Shown here in pieces: positions 24,938 to 33,407 of a stretch of 64,000 bases of DNA. The DNA comes from an uncultured Prevotella sp. Its GTDB lineage: Bacteria > Bacteroidota > Bacteroidia > Bacteroidales > Bacteroidaceae. Made by a program: the position numbers and the translations under genes. How positions within the stretch are numbered: the stretch's first letter is position 1; every line of letters begins with the position of its first letter. The stretch spans positions 1 through 64,000 of the forward strand of contig URUK01000014.1 of NCBI GenBank assembly GCA_900551055.1. The letters are read 5' to 3'. The notes beneath the pieces are model-generated. The model was not told the DNA's origin, did not search any database, and was given only the letters and a program-made list of their open reading frames with translations.

Positions 24938-27239
24938 GGTTCTATTTGGCTATGTCATTCTTTTGGCGGTCATTGGTAGCATGGCCGCCATTTTGATATA
25001 TGAACGGCGGCAGATGCGCGAAATTGAGGCTGAAACAGCAAACATAAACCTTGTACGTCGTGGTATCAACACGGCTCATCGCCGTATTACGGGGCTCGCC
25101 ACATTGGGTGAGGGTGTGGTAAATTGGGACAAAGCGGACTATCTGTACTATCGTAACCGCCGACTTCAAGCCGACAGTTTATTGAACTCGCTTAAACGAC
25201 ACTGCCATGAATATGTACGCCCGGAACAGATAGACACTCTTCGTGCTCTGCTTGCTGAAAAGGAGACACACCTGTTACACATAATGGAAATGTTTGAACG
25301 GCGAACTGAAGCGGACAGCGTGCTGGTAAACCAGTTGCCGGAAGTGGCGAGGCGTGCAACACATATCCGTACCATAGAACAAAAGAAAAAAGGGATTGCA
25401 GGATTCTTCGGAAAAAAAGAAGAAATACAAGTAATGCCATCCCAAAAAGAACTTCATGATTTCAGTGACAGCCTGATAGCAATACATCAAAGGCAGGCAA
25501 ACGAAATGGACATTTATGCCGACAGCCTGCGTATGCGCAACAGGGAATTGAACAGGACATTGAACAAGCTGATAAACGACCTTGACGAACAGGCACAGAC
25601 TGCCTTCTCACAAAGAGAGTTAAAAATGGCAGAAGCAGAGAAAATGTCGTTCCTTTTAATGGCAGGAGTAATCGGCATGGCCATCATCCTGCTCATCATT
25701 TCGCACCTTATCATCATACGTGACCTCAACCGCAGGGAAAGGGACAAGGCTGAACTGGAAGATACGGCAACACAAAACCGTACACTCTCCGACATGCGCA
25801 AGAAAATAATCATCACACTTTCCCATGACATACGAGGACCTCTCAATGCCATCAGTGGCAGTGCTGAACTGGCCATGGATACTCGTGACCGGAAACGCCG
25901 CAATGCTTATCTTGGAAACATCCTTGAATCATCCCGTCATATCACCCGGCTTGCTAACAGCCTGCTCGACCTCTCCCGTCTGGACGATGCAAAGGAGACC
26001 CTGAATGAAATACCTTTCCATCTTGAATCCTTTCTGGAAAGTATCGCTGAAGAATACACACGTAAGGCAAACGACAGAGGACTGATGTTTGACAAGACTT
26101 TTATTGATTGCGTTATCACCACCCTTGGCGATGCAGACCGTATAAGGCAAATAGTGGTAAACATTCTGGAGAATGCCTTAAAATTCACTCGTATGGGGCA
26201 TATCAAACTTCATGCAAATTATAAAGATAGTACTCTTTATGTACAAGTCAGAGATACTGGGATAGGTATGGACGAGAACACCATACAACGTATTTTTCAG
26301 CCTTTTGAACGGGCAGCCCCCAGTTTAGATCCAGACGGCTTCGGATTGGGACTTTCTATTACAAAGGGATTGGTGAACCTATTCGGAGGAAGTATATCGG
26401 TTTCGAGCCAGGTCGGTAAAGGTAGCGAGTTCAAGGTGGAAATTCCACTTAAGCATACTGATGAACCAGCAAAAGACGAATCCAAATCAGATGTAGGAAT
26501 TCTCAGACTTCCACGACGAGTTATTGTAGTTGATGACGACCCCATACAGTTACGTAACACTGTTGAAATGATGGAACGGAATGGTATTTCATGCCGAGCT
26601 TGCACCAATGCCCAAGAAGTAGTCAGGGCATTGAGAACCGGAGAATACGATTTACTATTGACCGATATACAGATGCGTGGTACGGGAGGTTTCGACTTGT
26701 TACATCTGCTACGCCTCTCCAATATAGGAAACTCACAGACAATCCCTGTAGCAGCAATGACTGCCCGTAATGACGGTGACGCAGAGCTCTATATTGAAGC
26801 AGGATTTGCCGGTTGTATCCACAAGCCGTTCTATACAAGAGACCTGCTTGGATTTCTCTCGTCACTTATTGGACACGACAGAACTATGGATGATAATCAT
26901 TCTCCAGATTTCGAGGCACTGTATGTCACTACGGGAGACGAACGCTGGACCTTGGAGACTCTTATAGAGGAATCCTGCAGGAACAGTGCGGACTTGCAGG
27001 ATGCTTTGAGTCAAGAGAAGCCCGATCAGAAGTGGATATGGGAAACTCTGCACAGGATGTACCCGATGTGGGAGCAGTTGGGAATAGCCCATGAACTGGA
27101 ACCGTATAGCGATAGACAGTATGCGGAAAATACGAACGAGTCAACATTCCGCAATGATGTGGAAAGAATTATCAGAAGAATAGACAGACTGATATCTGAG
27201 ACAAAAAGCCGATTATCAGAAATGGACGGATATAATTAA
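24915..27239 (+). CDS. Hybrid sensor histidine kinase, RteA-like
   Basis: 774 residues. A transmembrane helix at about 8-28, a mainly helical periplasmic sensor region to about 245, and a second helix at about 247-270. Then HisKA with the phosphoacceptor in LSHDIRGPLNAISG (His about 304), HATPase_c (NILENALKF, GFGLGLSITKGLVNLFGG) and a receiver domain from about 535 (VVDDDP, phosphoacceptor in LLLTDIQMRG). The C-terminal 110 residues resemble a histidine-phosphotransfer domain (WETLHRMYPMWEQLG). Length and plan match RteA of the CTnDOT family, which with RteB switches on excision and transfer. In CTnDOT it follows tetQ; here it follows tatC. Confidence 0.85.
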   Translation: MKLLLKHKVLFGYVILLAVIGSMAAILIYERRQMREIEAETANINLVRRGINTAHRRITGLATLGEGVVNWDKADYLYYRNRRLQADSLLNSLKRHCHEYVRPEQIDTLRALLAEKETHLLHIMEMFERRTEADSVLVNQLPEVARRATHIRTIEQKKKGIAGFFGKKEEIQVMPSQKELHDFSDSLIAIHQRQANEMDIYADSLRMRNRELNRTLNKLINDLDEQAQTAFSQRELKMAEAEKMSFLLMAGVIGMAIILLIISHLIIIRDLNRRERDKAELEDTATQNRTLSDMRKKIIITLSHDIRGPLNAISGSAELAMDTRDRKRRNAYLGNILESSRHITRLANSLLDLSRLDDAKETLNEIPFHLESFLESIAEEYTRKANDRGLMFDKTFIDCVITTLGDADRIRQIVVNILENALKFTRMGHIKLHANYKDSTLYVQVRDTGIGMDENTIQRIFQPFERAAPSLDPDGFGLGLSITKGLVNLFGGSISVSSQVGKGSEFKVEIPLKHTDEPAKDESKSDVGILRLPRRVIVVDDDPIQLRNTVEMMERNGISCRACTNAQEVVRALRTGEYDLLLTDIQMRGTGGFDLLHLLRLSNIGNSQTIPVAAMTARNDGDAELYIEAGFAGCIHKPFYTRDLLGFLSSLIGHDRTMDDNHSPDFEALYVTTGDERWTLETLIEESCRNSADLQDALSQEKPDQKWIWETLHRMYPMWEQLGIAHELEPYSDRQYAENTNESTFRNDVERIIRRIDRLISETKSRLSEMDGYN

Positions 27240-27251
27240 ATGAAAACATGA

Positions 27252-28559
27252 ATGAAATACAGAATACTAATAGTTGAAGATAACATCATGCTTGCCGGGC
27301 AACAGAAAAAATGGCTGGAAAAATCCGGTTATGAAGCAGAGATAACAATAGATGAACCAAGAGCACGAAAACTGCTCAAGAAAGAAAGTTTCGACCTTGT
27401 GCTGTCAGACGTACGCCTACCAGAAGGAAACGGTATATCTTTGCTCGAATGGATGCGGAAGGAACGGATGGATATTCCTTTCATTATCATGACCGGATAT
27501 GCTTCAGTACCGGGTGCTGTGCAAGCCATAAAACTGGGAGCCAAAGACTATCTGGCCAAACCGGTACAGATGGATGAATTGCAGAGACAACTAAAAGATA
27601 TTTTCCGTCCCAAATCCGTGATATGCGACCAAAATAAGGATTTGCTCCCCAGAAACAGCCTTAAGATGCAGGAGGTCGAACATCTGGTCAGTACAGTCGC
27701 TCCATTTGACATTTCTGTGCTCATACTTGGGCCTAACGGTGCCGGGAAAGAATCGGTGGCACAGCGTATTCATTATATAGGAGAGCGGAAAGATATGCCG
27801 TTTGTCGCCGTGAATTGTGGGGTCATACCCAAAGAGCTTGCACCCTCCCTCTTTTTCGGGCACATAAAGGGAACATTTACCGGTGCCGACACCAATAAGG
27901 ACGGATATTTTGAAATGGCAAAAGGCGGGACACTCTTTCTAGATGAAATAGGAACCCTGTCTCTGGACGTCCAAGCCATGCTACTGCGTGTTTTGCAAGA
28001 AGGCACATACATCCCCATAGGTGGTAACAGAGAAAAGCGGGCTGATGTAAGGATTGTAGCCGCCACCAATGAAGATCTCCAACTTGCAATACAAGAAAAA
28101 CGATTCAGAGAAGACCTATACCACCGGCTATGCGAGTTCGAGATAGTCCTGCCTTCCTTACATGAATGTCCCGAGGACATTCTGCCATTGGCAAACCATT
28201 TTAGGAAGAAGTTTTCTGGAGAACTGAAAAGACCAACCGAGGGTTTCAGCCCAGAAGCAGAACAACTGCTTCTCACTTACCGTTGGCCGGGAAACGTACG
28301 GGAGCTACATAACAGAATAAGAAGGGCGGTACTCATGACCAAACAGCCAGTCATTGGGATAACCGACATAAACATTAAACCAGAAGCAACAACTGAAGAG
28401 ATCAATCTTTTCCCTGAGAATGATGCGGAAGAGAAACACTCGATAGTACAGGCTTTAAAAATCACACGTGGAAATCGCAAACATGCCGCAGCAATGCTAC
28501 ACATCGATCCCTCCACACTATACCGTAAAATGAAAAAATATGGATTAAATAGTAAATAA
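27252..28559 (+). CDS. Sigma-54-type response regulator, RteB-like
   Basis: 435 residues. Receiver domain 1-120 with Asp53 in LVLSDVRLPEG. AAA+ domain (about 140-380) with Walker A GPNGAGKE, Walker B GTLFLDEIG and the sigma-54 contact loop HIKGTFTGAD (Thr in place of the usual Ala of GAFTGA). Arginine-finger region follows, then a Fis-type helix-turn-helix (GNRKHAAAMLHIDPSTLYRK). Paired with the kinase 12 bp upstream it matches RteA/RteB. RteB in CTnDOT activates rteC and thus the excision genes. No rteC-like gene follows here, so the target is probably the RNA/excisionase region downstream. Confidence 0.86.
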   Translation: MKYRILIVEDNIMLAGQQKKWLEKSGYEAEITIDEPRARKLLKKESFDLVLSDVRLPEGNGISLLEWMRKERMDIPFIIMTGYASVPGAVQAIKLGAKDYLAKPVQMDELQRQLKDIFRPKSVICDQNKDLLPRNSLKMQEVEHLVSTVAPFDISVLILGPNGAGKESVAQRIHYIGERKDMPFVAVNCGVIPKELAPSLFFGHIKGTFTGADTNKDGYFEMAKGGTLFLDEIGTLSLDVQAMLLRVLQEGTYIPIGGNREKRADVRIVAATNEDLQLAIQEKRFREDLYHRLCEFEIVLPSLHECPEDILPLANHFRKKFSGELKRPTEGFSPEAEQLLLTYRWPGNVRELHNRIRRAVLMTKQPVIGITDINIKPEATTEEINLFPENDAEEKHSIVQALKITRGNRKHAAAMLHIDPSTLYRKMKKYGLNSK

Positions 28560-28594
28560 CAGACATTTTACATCCCTATAAGGAATAAAATGCT

Positions 28595-28602
28595 TATATT
28601 TG
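28595..28602 (+). promoter_or_regulatory. -7 promoter box ahead of the structured RNA
   Basis: TATATTTG followed by C. It lies 36 bp after the stop of the RteB-like gene and a few bases upstream of the first hairpin of the predicted leader RNA, so transcription would begin at about 28609. Confidence 0.55.
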
Positions 28603-28607
28603 CAGAT

Positions 28608-28851
28608 AATCGGAAACCTTACGGTTGGATTTCCGATTAAAAACATAAGAAAAGTAAATCGGCGGTGCTTGAAGCTTTGCCGAATGTTACAACATAAGTC
28701 GCAAGACGTCTCAGGTAGAAATCTGGTAAATTTCAAATTGTAGAGACAATTGCGTGTAGCTTATGCTATATCCTATAGCGTGAGCTCATGCATGATTCTA
28801 CAATGGGCTTACCAGAGCCTCTACCTGATAGTGCGTGAGTTTCACGCTTTT
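28608..28851 (+). ncRNA. Nested structured RNA, candidate leader or riboswitch
   Basis: The 244 bases between the promoter and the small RibD-like gene hold many well-matched helices. P1: aatcggaaa 28608-28616 with 28630-28638. P2: tcggc 28659-28663 with 28679-28683. P3 (outer): tcaggtaga 28711-28719 with tctacctga 28820-28828. P4: attgtaga 28737-28744 with tctacaat 28797-28804. P5: 11 pairs, 28760-28770 with 28774-28784. Last is gcgtga/tcacgc (28833-28847) followed by TTTT, which resembles an intrinsic terminator. Nested P3-P4-P5 plus terminator just before a start codon suits a cis-acting switch. It could also be a free small RNA. I do not recognise the class. Confidence 0.6.
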
Positions 28852-28870
28852 CATTTAGAGGAAAAAAGGT

Positions 28871-29287
28871 ATGGCCAAGTTACAGGTTTTAATAGCAATG
28901 ACATTAGATGGTTCCATTCCGGCAGAGGACGACCCATTATTGCAATGGATGAGAGACAACAAGGACGGATTTTCATACGGGCGCGACAAATGTACTCGCC
29001 GACTCTATCCGGGTTATCCACTTGTGGATCTCATGTGCGAGAAAGACATGTCAGACCCATCCATCCTTTATCAAGCCGAGATACATGACGAAGAAAGCAT
29101 AGAATTTTTGCGTGGTCTCTCTGTTTATCATCTCATAGATGAAATGATTATTTTCCTATTTCCTTCCACTCGTCCGAACCACAAATCCGTCTCAAAATAT
29201 TTACCACGTGGAGAGTGGAAAACCGTAAAATCCAAAACATTCAAAAACGGGATTTGTCGTCTGGTTTATTGCAAGGCATTGCAATAA
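28871..29287 (+). CDS. Short RibD/DHFR-like protein
   Basis: A 138-residue protein opening with MAKLQVLIAMTLDGSIPAED, the start typical of RibD_C reductases, and ending in a family-like strand (WKTVKSKTFKNGICRLVYCK). It lacks the central Gly-rich NADPH segment present in the 239-residue relative at 6112, so it is probably not a normal reductase. Similar short versions are, as I recall, common on Bacteroides conjugative transposons. A purine-rich ribosome-binding stretch (gaggaaaaaagg) precedes the ATG. The structured RNA upstream probably governs its expression. Confidence 0.75.
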   Translation: MAKLQVLIAMTLDGSIPAEDDPLLQWMRDNKDGFSYGRDKCTRRLYPGYPLVDLMCEKDMSDPSILYQAEIHDEESIEFLRGLSVYHLIDEMIIFLFPSTRPNHKSVSKYLPRGEWKTVKSKTFKNGICRLVYCKALQ

Positions 29288-29320
29288 GGCATTGCAACAT
29301 ATTGCATTTGCAATACTTCC

Positions 29321-29352
29321 ATCAGTCTCATTTTTATGGGGCTGATTTTTTA
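29321..29352 (+). terminator. Rho-independent terminator after the short RibD-like gene
   Basis: atcagtctc at 29321-29329 pairs with ggggctgat at 29338-29346 (two G-T pairs), followed by six T. Between the gene stop and the hairpin the 12-mer aaggcattgcaa is repeated (starting at 29272 and 29285). Confidence 0.75.
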
Positions 29353-29452
29353 TTTTCCTATTACTCAATGACTTGTCATGCTTTTATGTGGTGATATGTT
29401 CCGTTGGTCTATGTTTTGGCCTATATCATAATGAAACCTGTTGCGCAACACG

Positions 29453-29476
29453 GTGTAAAAAATGGAATTATTACAC
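29453..29476. promoter_or_regulatory. Inverted repeat, possible operator of the excisionase genes
   Basis: gtgtaa (29453-29458) and ttacac (29471-29476) form a dyad 17 bp upstream of the ATG at 29494. A dyad so near the start could be a repressor or autoregulator site. The arms are short, so chance cannot be excluded. Confidence 0.35.
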
Positions 29477-29493
29477 TAAAAACAGAATTCATT

Positions 29494-29817
29494 ATGATAC
29501 AGATAGACCGGGAGACATTCCAGATGATGCTCCATCAGATAATGGAACGGTTTGACAGGATAGATGACAGACTGAACCGCATGAACAGGCAGACGGCCGC
29601 CCTTGAGGGCGACAAGCTGCTTGACAACCAGGATATGTGCGAACTCCTTGGTGTTACCAAGCGTACACTTGCACGCTACCGCCAGAAGAAGCTCGTCACA
29701 TACTACATGATTGACGGACGTACCTATTACAAAGCTTCGGAAGTCCAAGACTTCCTGAACAAAAAGGGAAAGGTGCTGCCGGCGAGAATAAAAAAGGAAC
29801 TCGGTATTCAATCCTAA
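29494..29817 (+). CDS. Excisionase-like helix-turn-helix protein 1
   Basis: 107 residues. I use the ATG at 29494; an upstream in-frame start at 29404 would lie before the dyad. The N-terminal third is a helical segment (FQMMLHQIMERFDRIDDRLN), followed by a MerR/excisionase-type helix-turn-helix: LLDNQDMCELLGVTKRTLAR, then YRQKKLVTYYMIDGRTYYK and SEVQDFL. Proteins like this (Xis2c/Xis2d-type) direct excision of CTnDOT-like elements. It is the first of three similar genes in tandem ahead of the integrases. Confidence 0.82.
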   Translation: MIQIDRETFQMMLHQIMERFDRIDDRLNRMNRQTAALEGDKLLDNQDMCELLGVTKRTLARYRQKKLVTYYMIDGRTYYKASEVQDFLNKKGKVLPARIKKELGIQS

Positions 29818-29829
29818 CAAAACGGCAGT

Positions 29830-30123
29830 ATGGAAATTATATGTATAGACAAACGGACATTTGACGAACTGGTTGTCCGATTCAGCATGATAGAGAAAAA
29901 AGTCACCGGTATATGCAATCCGGCTAAAGACGCGGGACTGAAAAAATGGATGGACAATCAGGAGGTATGCGGGGTTCTCCGCATATCCAAGAGAACGCTT
30001 CAAGTATATCGAGAGAAAGGGCTGTTGCCTTTTACCCGGATCAAGAACAAGTTCTTCTACAAGCCGGAAGATGTGCAAAGCCTGTTGGAATCAAGTTATC
30101 ACCCACAAAAAAGAAAACCATGA
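29830..30123 (+). CDS. Excisionase-like helix-turn-helix protein 2
   Basis: 97 residues with the same architecture as its neighbours: a helical N-terminus, then WMDNQEVCGVLRISKRTLQV, YREKGLLPFTRIKNKFFYK and EDVQSLLES. It lies 12 bp after gene 1 and overlaps gene 3 by 4 bp (ATGA at 30120), so the three are co-translated. It is likely a DNA-bending recombination directionality factor or co-regulator. Confidence 0.82.
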   Translation: MEIICIDKRTFDELVVRFSMIEKKVTGICNPAKDAGLKKWMDNQEVCGVLRISKRTLQVYREKGLLPFTRIKNKFFYKPEDVQSLLESSYHPQKRKP

Positions 30124-30431
30124 GTTACGATCTTATAGACAGAAAGGACCAGCGGATTGATACTATTTTCAAAGGGCTGGAAAACATGGAGCGCATGATA
30201 GACGCAATACGGACGGCTCCAAGGCCCGCATTCCACGGTAATTATTTCCTCACGGACGAGGAACTTTCAAAGCTGTTGAAAGTAAGCCGACGTACCTTGC
30301 AGGAATACCGGACCCTCGGTGTGATACCTTACTATCTTGTGCAGGGAAAAGCCCTTTACAAAGAGTCAGACATACAAAAAGTTCTTGACGACGCATATAA
30401 AAGATGCAGGGAAGAACAGCGATGGGTATGA
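30120..30431 (+). CDS. Excisionase-like helix-turn-helix protein 3
   Basis: 103 residues starting at 30120, where ATG overlaps the stop of gene 2. The helix-turn-helix is NYFLTDEELSKLLKVSRRTL, then EYRTLGVIPYYLVQGKALYK and ESDIQKVLDDA. The operon ends at a terminator shared with the convergent integrase genes. Three paralogous HTH genes in a row suggest either heteromeric excision complexes or divided roles in excision and regulation. Confidence 0.82.
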   Translation: MSYDLIDRKDQRIDTIFKGLENMERMIDAIRTAPRPAFHGNYFLTDEELSKLLKVSRRTLQEYRTLGVIPYYLVQGKALYKESDIQKVLDDAYKRCREEQRWV

Positions 30432-30443
30432 AACAATACAAAA

Positions 30444-30476
30444 GAAACGGCCTCGTTACAAGGTCGTTTCTTTGTT
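30444..30476. terminator. Terminator between the excisionase and integrase genes
   Basis: A 10-bp stem (gaaacggcct 30444-30453 with aggtcgtttc 30461-30470, one G-T pair) followed by TTTGTT. It sits between convergent stops at 30431 and 30482 and could work in both directions. Confidence 0.75.
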
Positions 30477-30481
30477 ATAAG

Positions 30482-31777
30482 TCAGCCGTGCAGATTTTTT
30501 GTACGTTTTCCGATACTCAAATCCTCTTCATAAAGATTAAGATTCCTATTTATTTGGGATCTCCTCAGACGTCTCATATCTTCATCCACCTTCTTGTCGG
30601 TTACGTGTGCATAAATCTGTGTGGTGTCAAAACGGCAATGTCCCATCATCTTGCTGACGGTTTCAAGAGGCACTCCAGATGAAAGGGTGATATGTGTCCC
30701 GAAATTATGTCTTGCCTGATGGAATGTCAGATCAAAACCGTAAACCTTGCCCAATTCTCTTGTAAGCAGAATAAGGTAATTCCGCTGGTACAGATTAAAC
30801 ACTTTGTCACCCTGACGCTGATTCCTATACTTTTCGATTATCTTCAATGGTATATCAAGCAGACGGACGGAAGAAAGTGTACCGGTTTTCTGGCGGTGGA
30901 TATGGATCCACCAGGAGCCGTCTTCAGACTGAGTAATGTTATTGACAGTAAGATTTTTCAAGTCTATATAGGCAAGACCGGTAAAAGTAGAGAAAATAAA
31001 CATGTCCCTGACAAACTGCAGCTGAGGTTTCTTCACGGGAGTTGATAGCAATGTCTTCAAATCCTCAAGTTTCATGTGGCGGCTTTTCCTTTTGGGCAGT
31101 TCCGGATGCAGGCGGCAGTAGGGGTCCCGAAGTATTGTTCCCTGACTTACGGCACGCATGGTCATCTTCTTCAACCTGTAAAGATGTTCATGCACGCTTT
31201 TCGGGCTTAAATTCCTGTCTGTCCTGAGAAACAGTTCAAAATCATCGTAGAAGACGCGGTCAAGATTACGTAGCAGGACATCCTCTGTGCCACGTTTTTC
31301 CTGGACAAAAGCCGAAAGATGCTTGTATGAACGCAGATAGGACTCATAAGTCTCCTTTATCCTGTCTATTCCGACACGTTTTTTAAATTCCTCATTATGC
31401 TCCCGGAATAAAGCCAGGAGTGTAAGCGGTTTCTGGCCGATTCCCATCACGGCATTCTTTATCTGTTCTGCCGTGATGAAACCAAGGCTGTTCTTTATCC
31501 GTCTGTAATGCTCCCTGATTTCTTTGGTTAAATCATCGATGGCCCGGTTGACGGTAATGGCGTTCTCACTGCGGCCGTCCGCCCGTCCTTTTTCAGGATT
31601 CCAGATGGCCGGATTGACGGATACTTTCGTTCCTATCTGTTCCCACTTGGCATCTATGCTTATCTTGCAAAGCAACTGGCACATTCCGTCCTTGCGGACT
31701 TTGGTGCGGTTTATATAAAACAGTATCGCAAATGTACTGCGACGCTTGATTCCTGTGTCGTCTGTATTCTTTTTCAT
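30482..31777 (-). CDS. Tyrosine recombinase / integrase 1
   Basis: 431 residues: an N-terminal arm-binding domain (FYINRTKVRKDGMCQLLCKI), a SAM-like core-binding domain (about 110-215) and a catalytic domain. Box II is TFHQARHNFGTHITLSSG (His-x-x-Arg), then MMGHCRFDTTQIYAHV with His and the Tyr nucleophile. The box I arginine is replaced: TGLAYIDLKNL has Ala where most recombinases have Arg, recalling IntDOT, which also lacks this Arg. It is 20 bp downstream of integrase 2 and probably co-transcribed. The tail of about 40 residues after the Tyr is longer than in integrase 2. Confidence 0.9.
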   Translation of the reverse strand: MKKNTDDTGIKRRSTFAILFYINRTKVRKDGMCQLLCKISIDAKWEQIGTKVSVNPAIWNPEKGRADGRSENAITVNRAIDDLTKEIREHYRRIKNSLGFITAEQIKNAVMGIGQKPLTLLALFREHNEEFKKRVGIDRIKETYESYLRSYKHLSAFVQEKRGTEDVLLRNLDRVFYDDFELFLRTDRNLSPKSVHEHLYRLKKMTMRAVSQGTILRDPYCRLHPELPKRKSRHMKLEDLKTLLSTPVKKPQLQFVRDMFIFSTFTGLAYIDLKNLTVNNITQSEDGSWWIHIHRQKTGTLSSVRLLDIPLKIIEKYRNQRQGDKVFNLYQRNYLILLTRELGKVYGFDLTFHQARHNFGTHITLSSGVPLETVSKMMGHCRFDTTQIYAHVTDKKVDEDMRRLRRSQINRNLNLYEEDLSIGKRTKNLHG

Positions 31778-31797
31778 AATTTCATTTTTTCCGGTTA

Positions 31798-33042
31798 TTA
31801 AATGACCACTGAAAACCGTTCGGATATTTTTTTATTCAGGGTCCTTGTATCTGCATCAATCTTGTTATCGGTAACTTTGGCATAAATCTGGGTTGTCTTG
31901 ATTTGCCTGTGTCCCAGCATCTTGCTGACCGTTTCCAGAGGAACCCCATGTGAGAGCGTAATTTCCGTAGCATAGGTATGTCGGGCCGCATGAAAGACCA
32001 GTTTACGCTCTATGCCGCAGAGTCCAGCAATCTGCTTCAGATAATGATTCAGAGAACTGTTGGAATACATGGGAAGGAGTTTCCCTTCCGGAGCCATATC
32101 CCGGTACTTCTCTATGATGTGAAGCGGAAGTTCCATCAGGGGAATCTCAAAATCCACCCCGCTTTTTTTTCGGGCACTCTTTATCCACCACACTCCGTCT
32201 TCCGCAAGGGACAGATTTTCATCTGACAGAAGGCACATGTCAATATATGAGATTCCTGTGAAGCATGAAAAGAGAAACAGATCCCGCACATGATAAAGAG
32301 TCCGGTTATGCATAGGCGTAACCATGATGCGGTGCAATTCTTCGGAAGTGAGATATTTCTGTTTTGGCTTTGGACGGGCCAGTTCATAGCCGATGAACGG
32401 GTTGGCCGCAATTATGCCGTCAGCAATCGCCTCACCCACAACAGTCTTCAACATGACTGAAAGATTGACGATAGAGGATTGAGAAAGATTACATTCAGAA
32501 CGCAAGTACAACACGTATTTCTCGATAAAGGAACGGTCCAATGCCGTAAAGGGAAAATCTGATAGCTTGTATTCAGTTTGGAGAAAACTGACCACATGAT
32601 TGTAAGAATTACGGTAGGCATATAATGTTTTCTCTGTCCGGTTAACACCTACACGTTTCTCAAAATTCCGCATGAAATATCTGTAATAGCTCAGCAGGGT
32701 TTCTTGGCCTGAAGCCATACCCAACAACTGATGTTTGACTTCCTCAGCGGTTACATTTTCGCGGACGGCAGACAGTTCGGTATATATACCAAGAGCCGTA
32801 GCACGGATTTCATCAAGTTTGCAGTTGATTTCTCTGGCCGCAACACTTTTCCCACATGCACGTCCTGACGACCACAATGACTGTGGCACACGAAACTTTA
32901 AACTGAAAGCCGTTTCAGAGTATCTGCCAATAATGAGCCGTGCCATTACGGGGCAATTTCCCTTGGCATCGGACTCGCTCTTTTTGAGGTAGAACGAAAC
33001 CTTTACATCTGTCTGATTCATAATCTGTTCCATTGTTTGCAA
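31798..33042 (-). CDS. Tyrosine recombinase / integrase 2
   Basis: 414 residues with the same domain order as integrase 1. Catalytic residues: box I TGISYIDMCLL, again without Arg (Ser instead, as described for IntDOT); Lys near SARKKSGVDFEIPL; box II VFHAARHTYATEITLSHG; LGHRQIKTTQIYAKV with the Tyr nucleophile. In-frame ATGs a few codons downstream are alternative starts. The two integrases are clearly paralogous but divergent. Being nearest to the element end, this is the better candidate for the enzyme acting at the attachment site. Confidence 0.9.
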   Translation of the reverse strand: MQTMEQIMNQTDVKVSFYLKKSESDAKGNCPVMARLIIGRYSETAFSLKFRVPQSLWSSGRACGKSVAAREINCKLDEIRATALGIYTELSAVRENVTAEEVKHQLLGMASGQETLLSYYRYFMRNFEKRVGVNRTEKTLYAYRNSYNHVVSFLQTEYKLSDFPFTALDRSFIEKYVLYLRSECNLSQSSIVNLSVMLKTVVGEAIADGIIAANPFIGYELARPKPKQKYLTSEELHRIMVTPMHNRTLYHVRDLFLFSCFTGISYIDMCLLSDENLSLAEDGVWWIKSARKKSGVDFEIPLMELPLHIIEKYRDMAPEGKLLPMYSNSSLNHYLKQIAGLCGIERKLVFHAARHTYATEITLSHGVPLETVSKMLGHRQIKTTQIYAKVTDNKIDADTRTLNKKISERFSVVI

Positions 33043-33393
33043 AGTTAATGGAGACAGAGTTTATTATCGGCATGTCAAATATCGTCAGAAATAGACAAAG
33101 ATGGCATCATTGACTTCCGTATCCTATATTTTTCATTTACCGAAAAAAATAAGTATCTTCGCTGAGCCAAAATGATGGAACTATGTTCTTTACGGACGGA
33201 ACAGAAGTGACTATTCAAACGGATTAATGCAACCGGAATGGGCAACGGATAGGTAGCAATTTTTCTGCTTAACTATTCAAAAAACGGCTTTAAAGCACAT
33301 ATTAAGGAATATCGAATAATGCTGCGTATCTTACTGAAAGCCCAATAGTTTACATTATTTTTCCTGAATCCATCCATAATCGGGCGAGTTTCA
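33043..33393. other. Non-coding end of the mobile element
   Basis: 351 bp with no credible gene. A GTATCTTCGC at about 33152 is a one-mismatch match to the core of CTnDOT-type attachment sites and also resembles a -7 box. Arm-type integrase sites would be expected in this stretch but I could not identify repeats with certainty. No tRNA gene end was seen. Confidence 0.45.
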
Positions 33394-33403
33394 GTATATT
33401 TGC
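33394..33403 (+). other. Candidate attachment site (GTANNTTTGC)
   Basis: gtatatttgc matches the GTANNTTTGC core described for CTnDOT integration. It lies between the integrases and the first chromosomal-type gene (start 33408). It also matches a Bacteroidales -7 box, but only 4 bp separate it from the start codon, too close for a normal promoter. That proximity suggests integration replaced the gene's original upstream region. The other end of the element is outside the window, so the target duplication cannot be checked. Confidence 0.4.
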
Positions 33404-33407
33404 ACTG

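Noticed and set aside
28603..28851. Possibility that the structured RNA is a hammerhead or other self-cleaving ribozyme, or a cobalamin, ZTP or THF riboswitch.
   Set aside because: The conserved core bases of those classes as I remember them were not found; left as unclassified.
28750..29088. A 112-codon frame overlapping the structured RNA and the short RibD-like gene.
   Set aside because: Its second half is the RibD-like gene in another frame and its first half is the paired RNA helices; no family signature.
33043..33403. A tRNA gene 3' end as the integration target.
   Set aside because: No cloverleaf or T-arm sequence could be found near the integrase end.
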